This document shows positions 43,501 to 54,123 of a stretch of DNA of 64,000 bases, piece after piece. Numbering within the stretch: the first letter of the stretch is position 1; each line of letters begins with the position of its first letter. This DNA comes from Thiohalomonas denitrificans (GTDB lineage: Bacteria; Pseudomonadota; Gammaproteobacteria; Thiohalomonadales; Thiohalomonadaceae). The notes beneath the pieces were generated by a model. That model had not been told where the DNA came from and ran no database searches. It worked only from the letters and a program-made list of their open reading frames with translations. The stretch spans positions 1-64,000 of the forward strand of contig NZ_JAENYR010000008.1 in assembly GCF_016841685.1 (NCBI RefSeq), in the 5' to 3' direction. Both the position numbers and the translations under genes were made by a program.

Positions 43501-43610
43501 CGGATATCGGCGTCAATCGCTACATGGGCAAGCCCTATTCGGAAGGTGACCTCATGGAAAATATCGAATCGCTGATTGGTGACGCCGAATCATGGAAGCC
43601 GGCAGGATGA
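37545..43610 (+). CDS. chpA: ChpA/PilL hybrid histidine kinase with multiple Hpt domains and C-terminal receiver
   Basis: Four HTLKGS phosphotransfer motifs, CheA core (HMLRNAVAHGIES; GRGIGMDVV), CheW-like and REC (MIVDDSITVRAVTKRLL) domains. Confidence 0.93.
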   Translation: MQTAETFDVSTLAWIKGELDETLEDARQALESFAEAPEDVGQLDPCIDALHQVHRTLQMVELSAAAQFLAEVEIFARALQRGELTPADGERGEAEEALMRAILELPDYLDALQSGRPDSLLPLLPLVNEMRRLRGEAEWSQLSVFHPDLSIRPPSRESAGNLQAVARKARPHYQTALANLLRDREAASSLQTLQKVLDALFKIADESSIRQALWAASALVEALSEKGLEPSIEVKHLLGKIEQLVKYLAQKEETAANAEHVQALTRVLLYHVGRATAGGVLVAGIKDAFGLDRFFLEEGSAGLTAELKRTVAADIMEELSHVKDQLDVFVRGQRGDLESLQPIGDGLHRLVDTLDLLRQVPLQQALKEQVGVLGRIRLGELEPEDEVLMGVAGALLLVESTLQDWGSSAPMEKADDSGERAGESPEAEHLRGVRQVMKESLSDLIRIRESLSAYLDNPGDVERLSSLPADFHRLVASLDLLSYSRVARILQASAAYVRGEILNGNMVPDTSRLDQLADAVMSVEYYLEAFVQSRVHPASVLDVAENALAGLGFPVGDLLEGMDAGEPWNSKAGESTPSVAGKESVEGTGTAAGAEANTGGSITDAAEHGDEIDDEIAAVFLEEAQEELERITRLLPVWEANPSDHSVLAEYRRSFHTLKGSGRLVGAHELGEFAWSFEKMLNRVIDRGVEPDPLLFEVLHRAERVIPQLVEQFRTGTRPDIEVKALADAADALTRGDRPVLPEEGTPVEPAESPKPAIDTDPELLDIYAKETAEHLAAIDRFLFECRSEGVRYASEPLVRALHTLKGSSQIAGVAEAARIAEALEKYSKALQTVHQPLSNDWIAVLQESRDLVEGVLVHLNNPSIPLPPGGDLQTRAEAFYASVRHLEKRVSPDDTFFAEPGEAENPPTSMFSGGQTAPELNDLHGPDDCPLPGSDSLQAVDVPTAPRGWTETADCEGEEASELVRLFLEEGGEILDESERLLEAWTAQPDDRKAVQGLQHQLHTLKGSARLAGIVAVGDLSHQLESVYEAIIEGRLSPTPALLSELQLDHDRLVSMLEQVRHGEQVEGDANDIARLKAAAQGVTSALSGEQAPEPGSRAAAETGNEDEEDPELLELFLEEGREILDSSEQILQSWLETPNDHSLVQSLQRQLHTLKGSARMAGVAAIGDLSHALESTFEALLERRAQVLPELLEAIQQAHDRLSTMLEQVWEHQPVPAAEELTRRIMELLRTPEAPSEPEAALPDPSLGEPAAYHRSATAESTERLQAAAHDFYPEAMRLVEHFGAELQHWQGAPSDIELHAALTGTGVSLEQLAREADVQNMVDLVMVTGMLLSEVRDGHVPVSDDLFGLMHLVHERLSLLVEQHYHGLPLGGVQDLIDSIKELIARHLEKRGEKEDAEDNRQSTRIQHEMVRVRRDLMDNLVNYAGEVSIYRSRIEQRLNSFGFSIGELDETVDRLRHQLRQFDIETEAQISARYQDASEEYDDFDPLEFDRFTNMQQLSRAMMESLSDIGSIKGMMTEIERESETLLLQQARVNTELQENLMQTRMVPLVDNAPRLRRIVRQTASEIGRKASLGFQGAEVEMDRRVVERLIAPLEHMLRNAVAHGIESPEERLAAGKSETGSITIALSREGAEVVVRVSDDGRGIDADAVRDKAIERGLMEADANLGEQEVMQFIFESGFSTAAALSQVAGRGIGMDVVSSEVRQLSGSMDIDSVKGQGTRFTVRLPFSLSVSRALIVHVGEQTFAIPLLSVQGIARADPAEVEELLQQEHPTYSWLGESYELMHPRQAIGIDEVAAPSEVKKQPLLLAQSGEHRIALIVDRIEGSREVVIKSLGPQLSMLQSLSGATILADGSIALVLELSALIRRGIAHRHRVGKQLASGATPAPSVPTVMIVDDSITVRAVTKRLLKRHGMNAVAAKDGVDALTILEEITPDVMLLDIEMPRMDGFELATHIRNSEALKDIPIIMITSRTGEKHRQRATDIGVNRYMGKPYSEGDLMENIESLIGDAESWKPAG

Positions 43611-44107
43611 CAGGACCCGATACCGCAGTGGGACGGGAAGAGCAGCAGAGTGCGGACGCCATTCGTTGCCTCTCCATTCCCATTGAAGGAAGCGCACTGC
43701 TCCTGCCCTATACCGCCGTAGCGGAAGTGATAGAGCTTGGCCATCCGACACCGCTCGCCAACGGACCCGGCTGGCTCCTGGGCCTGCGGCAATGGCGGGG
43801 AGTTACGGTTCCGGTACTGACCCTGGAAAGTCTGGTAGGTACTGCATCCACATCCTTGAGCGGTCCGCCCGAGAAAGTGGTGGTGTGCAATACACTGAAC
43901 GGCAATCCCAAGCTGCCATTTCTCGCGGTGGCGGCTTCCGGTGTTCCTCGCCTTACCTGGGCGCGACGCGACGCCCTTGCCACCATGGAAAAGTCCGGGA
44001 ACCGTGAGCGACCGGCAGCTCTCGGTCACATGCGCATGCCGAATGGCGACATCATCATCCCCGATTTCGATGTGCTGGAGCAGATGCTGCTTCGGTTGGG
44101 TCTTTGA
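43592..44107 (+). CDS. CheW-domain protein (ChpC-like)
   Basis: IEGSALLLPYTAVAEVIELGHPTPLANGPGWLLGLRQWRGVTVPVLTLE; overlaps end of chpA. Confidence 0.75.
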   Translation: MEAGRMTGPDTAVGREEQQSADAIRCLSIPIEGSALLLPYTAVAEVIELGHPTPLANGPGWLLGLRQWRGVTVPVLTLESLVGTASTSLSGPPEKVVVCNTLNGNPKLPFLAVAASGVPRLTWARRDALATMEKSGNRERPAALGHMRMPNGDIIIPDFDVLEQMLLRLGL

Positions 44108-44153
44108 AACCGTCAGCTTTTACAGTTTTTTCAGGAAAAAGAGACATTACTTC

Positions 44154-44843
44154 ATGGCCAAAACGATAACTACTGTCATCTCCGGGGGTTTGGTGACAGC
44201 TCTTCTCTTCGGTGCGTCGGTGAACGCCCAGGACCAGGCGCATCTGCAGGAGCGGGAACGCCTGCTTTCGCTTATCGAAGAGGTTAACGGGGACCCGGAG
44301 AAGCGTCGGATTGCGATCCGCGAAGGACATCAGCGCGTCAGCTTTTGCAGTAATTGCCACGGTGACGACGGAAATAGTAAGCGGCCAAAAATCCCCAATC
44401 TGGCCGGCCAGAATCCGGCCTACCTGTTGGAGCAGTTCGATCTGTTTGCCGACGGTCGGCGCAAGGATTTCGTGATGCAGACCCTGGCGAAAGAGTTCAC
44501 GATGGAAGACAAGATCAACATCTCCATCTACTTCTCTAATCAGGACGTTATGCCGGATCAGGAGATCGATCTCCTCAAGGCGCGGCATGGGAAAGAGCTC
44601 TTTGAGAGCGTTTGCCAGTTCTGCCACGGTGCGGACGGCAAAGGCGAGGCCGGTTACGCGCGCCTGGCCGGGCAGCAGAAGGAGTTCATGATCATCGCCC
44701 TGAAGCGTTATCGGGATAACTCCAAAGCAGAGCTCCGCCCCCAGGAAGTGCGACGCACCGATGTGCGTATGGAGCGGGTGACGCAACATCTAACCGATCA
44801 GGAAATAGAGGCGCTGGCCAATTATATCGCTTCTATCGAATGA
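44154..44843 (+). CDS. Di-heme c4-type cytochrome c
   Basis: Signal peptide and two CXXCH motifs (CSNCH, CQFCH). Confidence 0.9.
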   Translation: MAKTITTVISGGLVTALLFGASVNAQDQAHLQERERLLSLIEEVNGDPEKRRIAIREGHQRVSFCSNCHGDDGNSKRPKIPNLAGQNPAYLLEQFDLFADGRRKDFVMQTLAKEFTMEDKINISIYFSNQDVMPDQEIDLLKARHGKELFESVCQFCHGADGKGEAGYARLAGQQKEFMIIALKRYRDNSKAELRPQEVRRTDVRMERVTQHLTDQEIEALANYIASIE

Positions 44844-44852
44844 CCCTTGCTA

Positions 44853-45578
44853 TTACCGGAGATCGCCCCACCGATGTTGCATGATGGTGAGGGCGACGAC
44901 CGAAGCCGTTTCGGTGCGCAGTACCCTGGGGCCTAGCCGGAGTCTCCGGTAGCCTCTGGAAAGGGCGAGGTCCCGCTCGCTTTCGGTCAAACCGCCCTCC
45001 GGCCCAATGAGCAGCATGGCCGCGGCCCCGGCCAAGTCAACGTCAAGGCCAGTTTCGGCGCGGTGGTCCAGGATCCAGCAATCGCTCTCTGTCGGTTGCG
45101 CCAGCCACTCGTCCAGCGACATGATCGGCTCGACGTCCGGGACCCGATTGCGGCCACACTGCTCACAGGCGGCGACCGCCTGGGACTGCCAGCGCTCCCG
45201 GCGTTTTTCCCGACGCTCCCCCTTCAGGTCGACCACGGTGCGCGCGGTCACTACCGGGACGATGAGGGTGACGCCCAGCTCCACGGCCTTCTGAATCGTA
45301 TAATCCATACGGTCGCCACGCGAGATCCCCTGGACCAGGGTGATGGCGAGCGGAGATTCGGTTCTCTCGTCCCGAAAGGCCCCTACTTCCACGACTGCTC
45401 GCCGGCGCTCGGCCTTGATCAAAACGGCATCGAAGGCTCCGCCTGCACCATTGAAAAGGGTGAGCGGTGCCCCGGGTTTGAGGCGCAGGACGCGAACCGC
45501 GTGGTTCACCCCATTCCCATCCAGCTCCAGCTGCTGGCCGGTGGCAAGAGGGATCGGTTGATAGATGCGGGGAATTCG
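44853..45578 (-). CDS. rsmE: 16S rRNA m3U1498 methyltransferase RsmE
   Basis: MRIPRIYQ; KAVELGVTLIVPVVTARTVV; LLIGPEGGLTESERDLA. Confidence 0.93.
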   Translation of the reverse strand, partial: RIPRIYQPIPLATGQQLELDGNGVNHAVRVLRLKPGAPLTLFNGAGGAFDAVLIKAERRRAVVEVGAFRDERTESPLAITLVQGISRGDRMDYTIQKAVELGVTLIVPVVTARTVVDLKGERREKRRERWQSQAVAACEQCGRNRVPDVEPIMSLDEWLAQPTESDCWILDHRAETGLDVDLAGAAAMLLIGPEGGLTESERDLALSRGYRRLRLGPRVLRTETASVVALTIMQHRWGDLR

Positions 45579-45651
45579 CATCGTTCCTCTAATCACGTTG
45601 TGCACTTCAGGACGCAGTAAACTCTGCGCCTCTGCAGTGAGTTGGTTACTG

Positions 45652-46500
45652 TCAGGAAAGCCCCAGGGCTTTCCAGATGGCGGTCGTGGGGCCGGCCTGG
45701 TTCATGGTGTAGAAGTGCAGGCCCGGTGCTCCGGCTTCCAGCAGGCGTCGGCACAGTTCAGTGTTGACGTCGTGCCCATAGGCCCGGATCGCCTCCTTGT
45801 CTTCGCCCATGCTTCCCAGCCGCCATCGCAACCAGCGCGGTATTTCGGCCCCGCAGGCATCGGAAAAGCGAGCCAACTGCTTGAAATTGATAATGGGCAT
45901 TATGCCCGGGACGATCGGCAGTTCGAGTCCCCTCTTCTGGCAATCCTCCACGAATCGCAGGTAGGCATCTATGTTGTAGAAGTATTGGGTAATCGCCGCA
46001 TTGGCGCCGGCCTCGCACTTGCGCTTGAAGTTGGCGAGATCATCATCGGCGCTCTGTGCCTGGGGATGAAATTCGGGGTAGGCGGCAACTTCCAGGTGAA
46101 AGCGGTCGCCGGTCTCCTCGCGAATAAATTCCACCAGTTCATTGGCGTACTGAAAGTCGCCCGGCTCGCGCATTCCCGAAGGCATATCCCCTCGCAGCGC
46201 CACGATGCGCTTGACTCCCATATCGACATAACCCTGAAGCAGTTCGCGTATGCTTTCGCGAGTCGCCCCGATGCAGGAGAGGTGGGGAGCCGCATCCAGA
46301 CCACGCCCCATCAGGTCGCGCACCGTTTCAATGGTGCCCTGTTGGGTACTGCCGCCCGCCCCGAAGGTGACCGATACATAACGAGGCTCGAGCACCTTCA
46401 GTTCGTCGACCGCATCGGAAAGCTTCGCCTTGCCCTGATCGGTCTTGGGCGGAAAAAATTCAAACGAAAACTGCCTGGGATACTTTTTCTGGGATTCCAT
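45652..46500 (-). CDS. metF: 5,10-methylenetetrahydrofolate reductase
   Basis: FSFEFFPPKTDQGKAKL; VTFGAGGSTQQGTIETV; GIMPIINFKQL. Confidence 0.95.
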   Translation of the reverse strand: MESQKKYPRQFSFEFFPPKTDQGKAKLSDAVDELKVLEPRYVSVTFGAGGSTQQGTIETVRDLMGRGLDAAPHLSCIGATRESIRELLQGYVDMGVKRIVALRGDMPSGMREPGDFQYANELVEFIREETGDRFHLEVAAYPEFHPQAQSADDDLANFKRKCEAGANAAITQYFYNIDAYLRFVEDCQKRGLELPIVPGIMPIINFKQLARFSDACGAEIPRWLRWRLGSMGEDKEAIRAYGHDVNTELCRRLLEAGAPGLHFYTMNQAGPTTAIWKALGLS

Positions 46501-46529
46501 GGCTCCAAACCCTCAAGTGATACGTCAGC

Positions 46530-46608
46530 AGTTGCAAGTAGGGCAAGGAGAGTGGAAGCCGCTCCACCTCCCTGGCCACTCGCTACTCGCTACTTGCTAC
46601 TCGCCACT
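46530..46608. repeat. Heptamer palindromic element between ahcY and metF
   Basis: Minus strand: immediately after ahcY TGA, AGTGGCG AGTAGCA AGTAGCG AGTAGCG AGTGGCC - centre - decayed arm CCCTACT TGCAACT. Confidence 0.85.
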
Positions 46609-48045
46609 TCAATACCGGTAGTGATCCGGTTTGTAGGGACCTTCGGTCGGCACGCCGATGTAGTCCGCCTGTACCTTACTGAGTTCGGTCAGGTGTACGC
46701 CGATCCGGTTCAGGTGCAGGCGAGCCACCTTTTCATCCAGGATCTTCGGTAGCACGTAGACCTTTTTCTCGTAGTGGTCGCCCCGGCCAAACAGCTCCAT
46801 TTGCGCCAGCACCTGATTGGTAAAGGAGGCGGACATGACGAAGCTCGGGTGACCCGTGGCGCAGCCGAGATTCACCAGACGTCCTTCAGCCAGGATGGTG
46901 ACCTTCTTGCCGTCCGGCTCGTCCGCGGTAGGGGGGAAGATGATGTGGTCGACCTGCGGCTTGATGTTCTCCCACTCGTACTTGCGCACTCCGGCAATGT
47001 CGATTTCCGAATCGAAATGGCCGATGTTGCAGACGATGGCCTCGTTTTTCATGGCCGCCATGTGATCGTGGGTGATCACGGCCTCGTTGCCGGTGGCGGT
47101 CACGAAGATGTCGCCGTGTGGCGCCGCTTCATCCATGGTCATCACCCGAAAACCTTCCATCGCCGCCTGCAGCGCACAGATGGGATCGATCTCCGTGACC
47201 CAAACCGTGGCCCCCAGCCCCCGGAAGGCCTGCGCACAGCCCTTGCCGACATCGCCGTAACCGAGCACCACGCAGGTCTTGCCGGCGATCATGACGTCGG
47301 TGGCGCGCTTGATGCCGTCCATCACCGACTCGCGGCAGCCGTAAAGGTTGTCGAACTTGGATTTGGTGACCGAGTCGTTGACGTTCATGGCCGGGAACAG
47401 CAGGCTGCCGTCCTTTTCCATGTGATAGAGCCGGTGCACTCCGGTGGTGGTCTCCTCGGTGACGCCGCGAATGCCGGCGGCCATCTCGGTCCATTTGTTG
47501 GTGCTGTTGGCAAAGTGGCGCTTGAGGACGCCCAGAACGGCGGTGTACTCCTCGTTGTCACCGGCCTGGGGCTCGGGCACCGCGCCCGCCTTTTCGAACT
47601 CGACGCCCTTGTGCAGCAGCAGGGTGGCATCGCCGCCGTCATCGAGGATCATGTTGGGTCCTTTGCCGTCGGGCCAGGCAAGCGCCTGTTCCGTGCACCA
47701 CCAGTACTCCTCGATGGTTTCACCTTTCCAGGCGTAGACAGGGATGCCCTCGGCAGCGATAGCGGCAGCGGCGTGATCCTGGGTAGAGAAAATGTTGCAG
47801 GAGGCCCAGCGGACCTCGGCTCCCAACTCCACCAGGGTCTCGATGAGCACCGCCGTCTGGATGGTCATGTGCAGGGATCCGGTGACGCGTGCGCCCTTGA
47901 GCGGCTTGGCGGCACCGTACTCCTCGCGCAGCGCCATCAGACCCGGCATCTCGGTCTCGGCAATGGCGATCTCCTTGCGGCCCCAATCGGCCAGGGAGAT
48001 ATCGGCAACTCTATAATCCGAGAACTCGGAAGGAACAGCGTTCAT
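46609..48045 (-). CDS. ahcY: S-adenosylhomocysteinase
   Basis: [55 protein letters not shown] terminus. Confidence 0.97.
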   Translation of the reverse strand: MNAVPSEFSDYRVADISLADWGRKEIAIAETEMPGLMALREEYGAAKPLKGARVTGSLHMTIQTAVLIETLVELGAEVRWASCNIFSTQDHAAAAIAAEGIPVYAWKGETIEEYWWCTEQALAWPDGKGPNMILDDGGDATLLLHKGVEFEKAGAVPEPQAGDNEEYTAVLGVLKRHFANSTNKWTEMAAGIRGVTEETTTGVHRLYHMEKDGSLLFPAMNVNDSVTKSKFDNLYGCRESVMDGIKRATDVMIAGKTCVVLGYGDVGKGCAQAFRGLGATVWVTEIDPICALQAAMEGFRVMTMDEAAPHGDIFVTATGNEAVITHDHMAAMKNEAIVCNIGHFDSEIDIAGVRKYEWENIKPQVDHIIFPPTADEPDGKKVTILAEGRLVNLGCATGHPSFVMSASFTNQVLAQMELFGRGDHYEKKVYVLPKILDEKVARLHLNRIGVHLTELSKVQADYIGVPTEGPYKPDHYRY

Positions 48046-48065
48046 GAAGCAAGCTCCATCGATTC

Positions 48066-48140
48066 GCTGAGCGCCGTTGTTCCAGGAAAACCGCGAAACC
48101 CTGAGCCTGACGGGAAACCGCTGCAGCGCTCCTCAGGGTT
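48066..48140 (-). promoter_or_regulatory. SAH riboswitch upstream of ahcY
   Basis: Minus strand AACCCTGAGGAGCGCTGCAGCGGTTTCCCGTCAGGCTCAGGGTT...AACGGCGCTCAGC; P1 AACCCTGAG/CTCAGGGTT, pseudoknot GAGCGC with GCGCTC. Confidence 0.9.
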
Positions 48141-48149
48141 ACGGTGAAT

Positions 48150-48270
48150 AGTTGCGAGTTGCGAGTTGCGAGTGGCTAGCTGCTAGCCAGGAGAGGCAGT
48201 TCCACGCCCAGGTGGCAGTCGCCGCCTCGCCACTAGCCACTAGCCACTAGCTACTAGCTACTAGCTACTG
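48150..48270. repeat. Heptamer palindromic element between metK and the SAH riboswitch
   Basis: AGTTGCG x3 AGTGGCT AGCTGCT - centre - ACTAGCC x2 ACTAGCT x3 ACTGA. Confidence 0.93.
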
Positions 48271-48272
48271 AT

Positions 48273-49433
48273 TTAGAATCCGGCTGCTTCGCGGAGGGCG
48301 TCGGCCTTGTCGGTCCGTTCCCAGGTGAACTCCTCTTCTTCACGGCCGAAGTGGCCGTAAGCGGCCGTCTTGGCGTAAATGGGGCGCAGCAGATCGAGCA
48401 TTGCCACCATGCCGCGTGGACGCAGATCGAAGAACTCGCGCACCAGGTTGACCAGGCGTTCATGGGTGACCTTTCCGGTGCCGAAGGTCTCTACGGAAAT
48501 CGAGGTGGGCTCCGCCACGCCGATGGCGTAAGAGACCTGGACCTCGCAGCGGTCGGCCAGACCGGCGGCTACCATGTTCTTGGCGACATAGCGGCAGGCA
48601 TAAGCGGCGGAACGGTCCACCTTCGACGGATCCTTGCCCGAAAAGGCACCGCCGCCATGGCGGGCCATACCACCGTAGGTGTCGACGATGATCTTGCGTC
48701 CGGTGAGGCCGCAGTCCCCCATTGGGCCGCCGACCACAAAACGGCCGGTGGGGTTGATATAGAAGCGGGTATTCTTGTCGAGCCACTCCTTTGGGAGCGT
48801 GGGCAGGATGATTTCGTCCATCACTGCTTCGTGGACGGTTTTCTCGGCGATGTCCGCGCTGTGCTGCGTTGACAGGACCACCGCATCGATACCCACCGGC
48901 TTGCCGTCCTCGTAGCGGAAGGTGACCTGGCTCTTGGCATCGGGGCGCAGCCACGGCAGGGTGCCGTTCTTGCGGATCTCCGACTGGCGTTTGACCAGCC
49001 GGTGCGCGAAGGTGATGGGTGCCGGCATCAGTACGTCGGTCTCGTTGGTTGCATAACCGAACATCAGTCCCTGGTCGCCAGCGCCCTGTTCACGAGCCTC
49101 AGTCTCGTCCACGCCCATGGCGATGTCCGGCGACTGTTTGCCTACCGCATTCAGGACGGCACTGGATTCCCAGTCGAAACCCATCTCGGAGCTGTTGTAG
49201 CCCACTTCCCGAACCGTATTACGTGCCACTTGTTCGAAATCCACCACCGCATGGGTGGTGATCTCACCGGCCACAAGCACCATCCCGGTCTTTACCAATG
49301 TTTCGCAAGCGACACGTGCCTGGCGATCTTGCGCCAGGATGGCGTCAAGTACGGCGTCAGAAATCTGGTCCGCAATCTTGTCCGGATGTCCCTCGGATAC
49401 CGATTCGGAGGTAAACAGATGCCGGTTCGACAT
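48273..49433 (-). CDS. metK: S-adenosylmethionine synthetase
   Basis: [47 protein letters not shown]. Confidence 0.97.
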   Translation of the reverse strand: MSNRHLFTSESVSEGHPDKIADQISDAVLDAILAQDRQARVACETLVKTGMVLVAGEITTHAVVDFEQVARNTVREVGYNSSEMGFDWESSAVLNAVGKQSPDIAMGVDETEAREQGAGDQGLMFGYATNETDVLMPAPITFAHRLVKRQSEIRKNGTLPWLRPDAKSQVTFRYEDGKPVGIDAVVLSTQHSADIAEKTVHEAVMDEIILPTLPKEWLDKNTRFYINPTGRFVVGGPMGDCGLTGRKIIVDTYGGMARHGGGAFSGKDPSKVDRSAAYACRYVAKNMVAAGLADRCEVQVSYAIGVAEPTSISVETFGTGKVTHERLVNLVREFFDLRPRGMVAMLDLLRPIYAKTAAYGHFGREEEEFTWERTDKADALREAAGF

Positions 49434-49548
49434 GGGCTTTCCTCAATGCTCTAATTAGGTGAGTTCAGATGGATGCGCGGATCTTACACGACCATCAACG
49501 CAAATGCCCATCACCGGCATGACAATGAACCGGCAAAAGTTTTCGTCG

Positions 49549-50373
49549 TCAGTAGCCCCACGTGTCTTTGAGGAGTTCAGCCTGTCCCTGGTAATCCGCA
49601 GGGTCGGCGGGTTCGAAGGTGTCGATATTCAAAGACTCCAGCGCGTCACGACCGTCTTCACTGTCGCCGGCACTGAGCAGTGCCTGACGAAGTGCATTGG
49701 CCAGTGCATTATCCACATCCGGACCGACCGAGACGGCGGGTGAGGGCACCTGGGTGGTCGTGGTCACGGTGTTCAGTGAGGGGAAGCTTCCCACCATTCC
49801 CGCGGGGATAATGGCACCTGCGGTCTTTCCCTCGACCGTCATGCGGGCAGCGGTCAACGAGTCTTCTGTCTCGACAATCCGGGGTTGACGAAGGGGATGG
49901 GGGTAAAGTTGGGACAGGCGTAAGGCACCCAGGGCCGGCGACGGTGTGGTGGCAATACGCTTACCCACCAAATCGGCAGGTTCCAGGATGAAGGAATCCG
50001 GGTTGGCCACCAGCGTATAGCTTACCGCAGCCGGAAACTTGGCCAGTATGCGGTATCCCATTTTCTGGACGCGGTAATCCGTGAAATGTGGGCCATCGAG
50101 GATAATATCGTACTCCCCGCGTTTGAGCATCTGCCAATAGGAGAGGAAATTGCGGTTAACCACCAGTTCCAGGTCACGTCCGGTGGTTCTCTCGAGGTAA
50201 TTCAAGAGCGGCTGATAGGCCGTTCGGGTCTGTTCGGCCGGGAGCACCGGGTGTACCGCAAAGGTGAGTTTGGCAGCGCTTGCCGGCAGACCTATTGTGA
50301 ACAGCGCCAGGAATGTCAGTGCCCGAAAGCTTGGATCGGCACCCGCAATCCTGGGGGTCGATGAATATCCCAT
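49549..50373 (-). CDS. PhnD-like periplasmic substrate-binding protein
   Basis: LTFAVHPVLPAEQTRTAYQPLLNYLERTTGRDLELV; ILDGPHFTDYRVQKMGYRILAKF. Confidence 0.75.
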   Translation of the reverse strand: MGYSSTPRIAGADPSFRALTFLALFTIGLPASAAKLTFAVHPVLPAEQTRTAYQPLLNYLERTTGRDLELVVNRNFLSYWQMLKRGEYDIILDGPHFTDYRVQKMGYRILAKFPAAVSYTLVANPDSFILEPADLVGKRIATTPSPALGALRLSQLYPHPLRQPRIVETEDSLTAARMTVEGKTAGAIIPAGMVGSFPSLNTVTTTTQVPSPAVSVGPDVDNALANALRQALLSAGDSEDGRDALESLNIDTFEPADPADYQGQAELLKDTWGY

Positions 50374-50879
50374 TTGTTTTCCCCACCTTTTTATCGTTGT
50401 CTGAAACGCCTGATGGCCGGGGCCGCTTCGGCGGGGCTTATCGAAACGGTATTCCGATTGAGTGTATTTGCCGGTCGCCGATCGATCAAGAAAGGGCTTT
50501 TCATTTCCGGTCCCTTGGCTATTCTTTAGTTAGTTTGGTTAGGTTCCCGATGGAGCCGGGAAATCGCTGTTGTGCCATAAATATCCTTTGTGGATATATA
50601 AGTAACTGATTTAAAAGCATTGTGTGAGGCTTTTGTTCTCTCGCCTATTGCCCCGGGGCTGTGAATCGGTGACAATCGCCGGTCCGGTTTACATCCTTGT
50701 CCGGGCCGCGCGAATCTGTTTGGCTTTCTATCCCCTCCAGGCGCCGGCTACAGCGGGCCAAGAATGAAGGCAACCGCCTGCCGCAGGCGGGATAAACTGC
50801 CGAACGAACAAGAACATCCGTGGTGCGCCGGGCGTGCCGCGATTACTTCAGCTTCGCAATACGTTTTAGGAGTACGCAC

Positions 50880-52874
50880 ATGCCAAGCCGCAAAGACTTA
50901 GCGAATGCTATCCGTGCATTGAGTATGGATGCTGTACAGAAGGCCAAATCCGGTCACCCGGGCGCCCCCATGGGGATGGCGGATATCGCCGAGGTCCTCT
51001 GGAACGGCCATCTCAAGCACAACCCCACCAATCCCGAGTGGCACGACCGTGACCGTTTTGTTCTCTCTAATGGCCACGGCTCCATGCTGATCTATTCGCT
51101 CCTGCACCTGACCGGTTATGACCTGTCGATGGAGGATCTGAAAAACTTCCGTCAGCTGCACTCCAAGACCCCGGGTCATCCCGAGTACGGCTACGCGCCC
51201 GGCATCGAGACCACCACCGGACCGTTGGGGCAGGGCGTCACCAACGCCGTCGGCATGGCGCTGGCCGAACGTACCCTCGGTGCCCAGTTCAATCGCGGCA
51301 CTCACAAGATCGTCGACCATTATACCTACACCTTCATGGGTGACGGCTGCATGATGGAGGGGATCTCCCACGAGTCCTGCGCCCTCGCCGGCACCTGGGG
51401 GCTGGGCAAGCTGATAGCGTTCTGGGATGACAACGGCATCTCCATCGACGGCCACGTTGAAAACTGGTTTACCGATGACACGCCCAAGCGGTTTGAAGCC
51501 TACGGCTGGCATGTGGTTCGTGACGTTGACGGCCATGATACCGCTGCCATCGACAAGGCGATTCACGAAGCCAAGTCGGTCAATGACAAGCCGACGCTGA
51601 TCTGCTGCAAGACCGTCATCGGGTACGGTGCGCCGAACCTCTGCGGCAGCCATGACTGTCACGGCGCCCCATTGGGTGATGATGAAATTCAGGCCACCCG
51701 CGAAAACCTCGGCTGGAAATACGGGCCTTTCGAGGTGCCGGATGACGTCTACGCCGGTTGGGATGCAAAGCAGAAAGGCGCCTCCGCCGAGTCTCATTGG
51801 CAGGAGAAGTTCGACGCCTACAAGAAAGAGTTCCCTGAGCTGGCGGACGAATTCGAGCGCCGCATGAAGGGCGAACTTCCGGCGAACTGGAAAGAGACCG
51901 TCAACGGCTGGATCCAGACCGCCAACGAAAAGGCCGAGAAGGTCGCCTCCCGCAAGGCCTCAGGCAACACCATTGCCGCCTTCGCCAAGGCACTGCCGGA
52001 ACTGCTCGGCGGCTCCGCCGACCTGACGCCGTCCAACAATACCTCCTGGCCGGAAGCCACTGCGATTACCCGCACCGTGGCCGACGGCAACTACATCTCC
52101 TACGGCGTGCGTGAGTTCGGCATGTCCGCCATCCTCAACGGCGTCGCCCTGCACGGCGGCTTTGTAGCGTTCGGCGGCACCTTCCTGATGTTCTCGGAAT
52201 ACGCCCGCAACGCCCTGCGCATGGCGGCGCTGATGAAGCAGCGTTCGATCTTTGTCTATACCCACGACTCCATCGGTCTGGGCGAAGACGGTCCCACCCA
52301 CCAGCCGGTGGAGCAGATTGCGACCCTGCGCCTCATCCCCAACATGACCCTGTGGCGTCCCTGCGATCAGGTTGAAACCGCTATCGCCTGGCAGTCGGCG
52401 GTCGAGCGGATGGATGGCCCCTCCTGCCTGATCTTCTCGCGCCAGGGTCTTCCGCACATGGAACGCTCCAGCGCGCAAATCGCCGATGTCGCCAAGGGCG
52501 GCTATGTCCTGCGCGATTGCGAAGGGACACCGGAGGCCATCATTATCGCGACCGGTTCCGAAGTCGAACTGGCGGTGCAGGCCTTTGACGAGTTGTCCGG
52601 CAAAGGCAAGAAGGTGCGTGTGGTCTCCATGCCCTCCACCAACCTCTTCGATTCCCAGGACCCGGCCTATCGCGAGTCGGTACTGCCCGCTGCCGTCACC
52701 GCCCGCGTGGCCGTCGAGGCCGGCGTCACCGACTTCTGGCGCAAGTATGTGGGCCTGAATGGTGATGTCATCGGCGTCGATCGCTTCGGCGAGTCCGCAC
52801 CGGCCGACCAACTCTTCAAGGAGTTCGGTGTAACGGCGGAGAACGTGGTTAAGGCCGTCGAAAACGTGCTCTAA
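50880..52874 (+). CDS. tkt: Transketolase
   Basis: [60 protein letters not shown]. Confidence 0.96.
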   Translation: MPSRKDLANAIRALSMDAVQKAKSGHPGAPMGMADIAEVLWNGHLKHNPTNPEWHDRDRFVLSNGHGSMLIYSLLHLTGYDLSMEDLKNFRQLHSKTPGHPEYGYAPGIETTTGPLGQGVTNAVGMALAERTLGAQFNRGTHKIVDHYTYTFMGDGCMMEGISHESCALAGTWGLGKLIAFWDDNGISIDGHVENWFTDDTPKRFEAYGWHVVRDVDGHDTAAIDKAIHEAKSVNDKPTLICCKTVIGYGAPNLCGSHDCHGAPLGDDEIQATRENLGWKYGPFEVPDDVYAGWDAKQKGASAESHWQEKFDAYKKEFPELADEFERRMKGELPANWKETVNGWIQTANEKAEKVASRKASGNTIAAFAKALPELLGGSADLTPSNNTSWPEATAITRTVADGNYISYGVREFGMSAILNGVALHGGFVAFGGTFLMFSEYARNALRMAALMKQRSIFVYTHDSIGLGEDGPTHQPVEQIATLRLIPNMTLWRPCDQVETAIAWQSAVERMDGPSCLIFSRQGLPHMERSSAQIADVAKGGYVLRDCEGTPEAIIIATGSEVELAVQAFDELSGKGKKVRVVSMPSTNLFDSQDPAYRESVLPAAVTARVAVEAGVTDFWRKYVGLNGDVIGVDRFGESAPADQLFKEFGVTAENVVKAVENVL

Positions 52875-52889
52875 AGCTGTTTTCGGTTC

Positions 52890-52906
52890 GGGGAGGTCAC
52901 CTCCCC
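52890..52906. terminator. Strong hairpin GGGGAGG-TCA-CCTCCCC between tkt and gap
   Basis: Perfect 7-bp G/C stem; weak T-rich tract only further downstream. Confidence 0.4.
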
Positions 52907-52925
52907 GTGGCTCGTCTTGTTTTAA

Positions 52926-53950
<1,025 letters not shown>

Positions 53951-53951
<1 letters not shown>

Positions 53952-54056
53952 GTGGCTAGTAGCTAGTGGCTAGTGGCTAGTAGCGAGGATGTGCCGGCGG
54001 CATCGCCGCCGGCACTCCTTTCCTGGCAACTCGTCACTCGCAACTAGCAACTGAAC
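53951..54056. repeat. Heptamer palindromic element between gap and pgk
   Basis: AGTGGCT AGTAGCT AGTGGCT AGTGGCT AGTAGCG - GTGCCGGCGG CATCG CCGCCGGCAC - ACTCGTC ACTCGCA ACTAGCA ACTG; starts on the A of the gap TGA. Confidence 0.95.
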
Positions 54057-54123
54057 AGAGAGTCATCCACCAAGGCGCCCCTTGGCCGATGATTTTTCCG
54101 TAATACCTCAGGGAGCACTAATA

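Noticed and set aside
46774-48147. 457-aa plus-strand ORF antisense to ahcY and the SAH riboswitch
   Set aside because: Shadow ORF of ahcY; low-complexity composition, no family signature.
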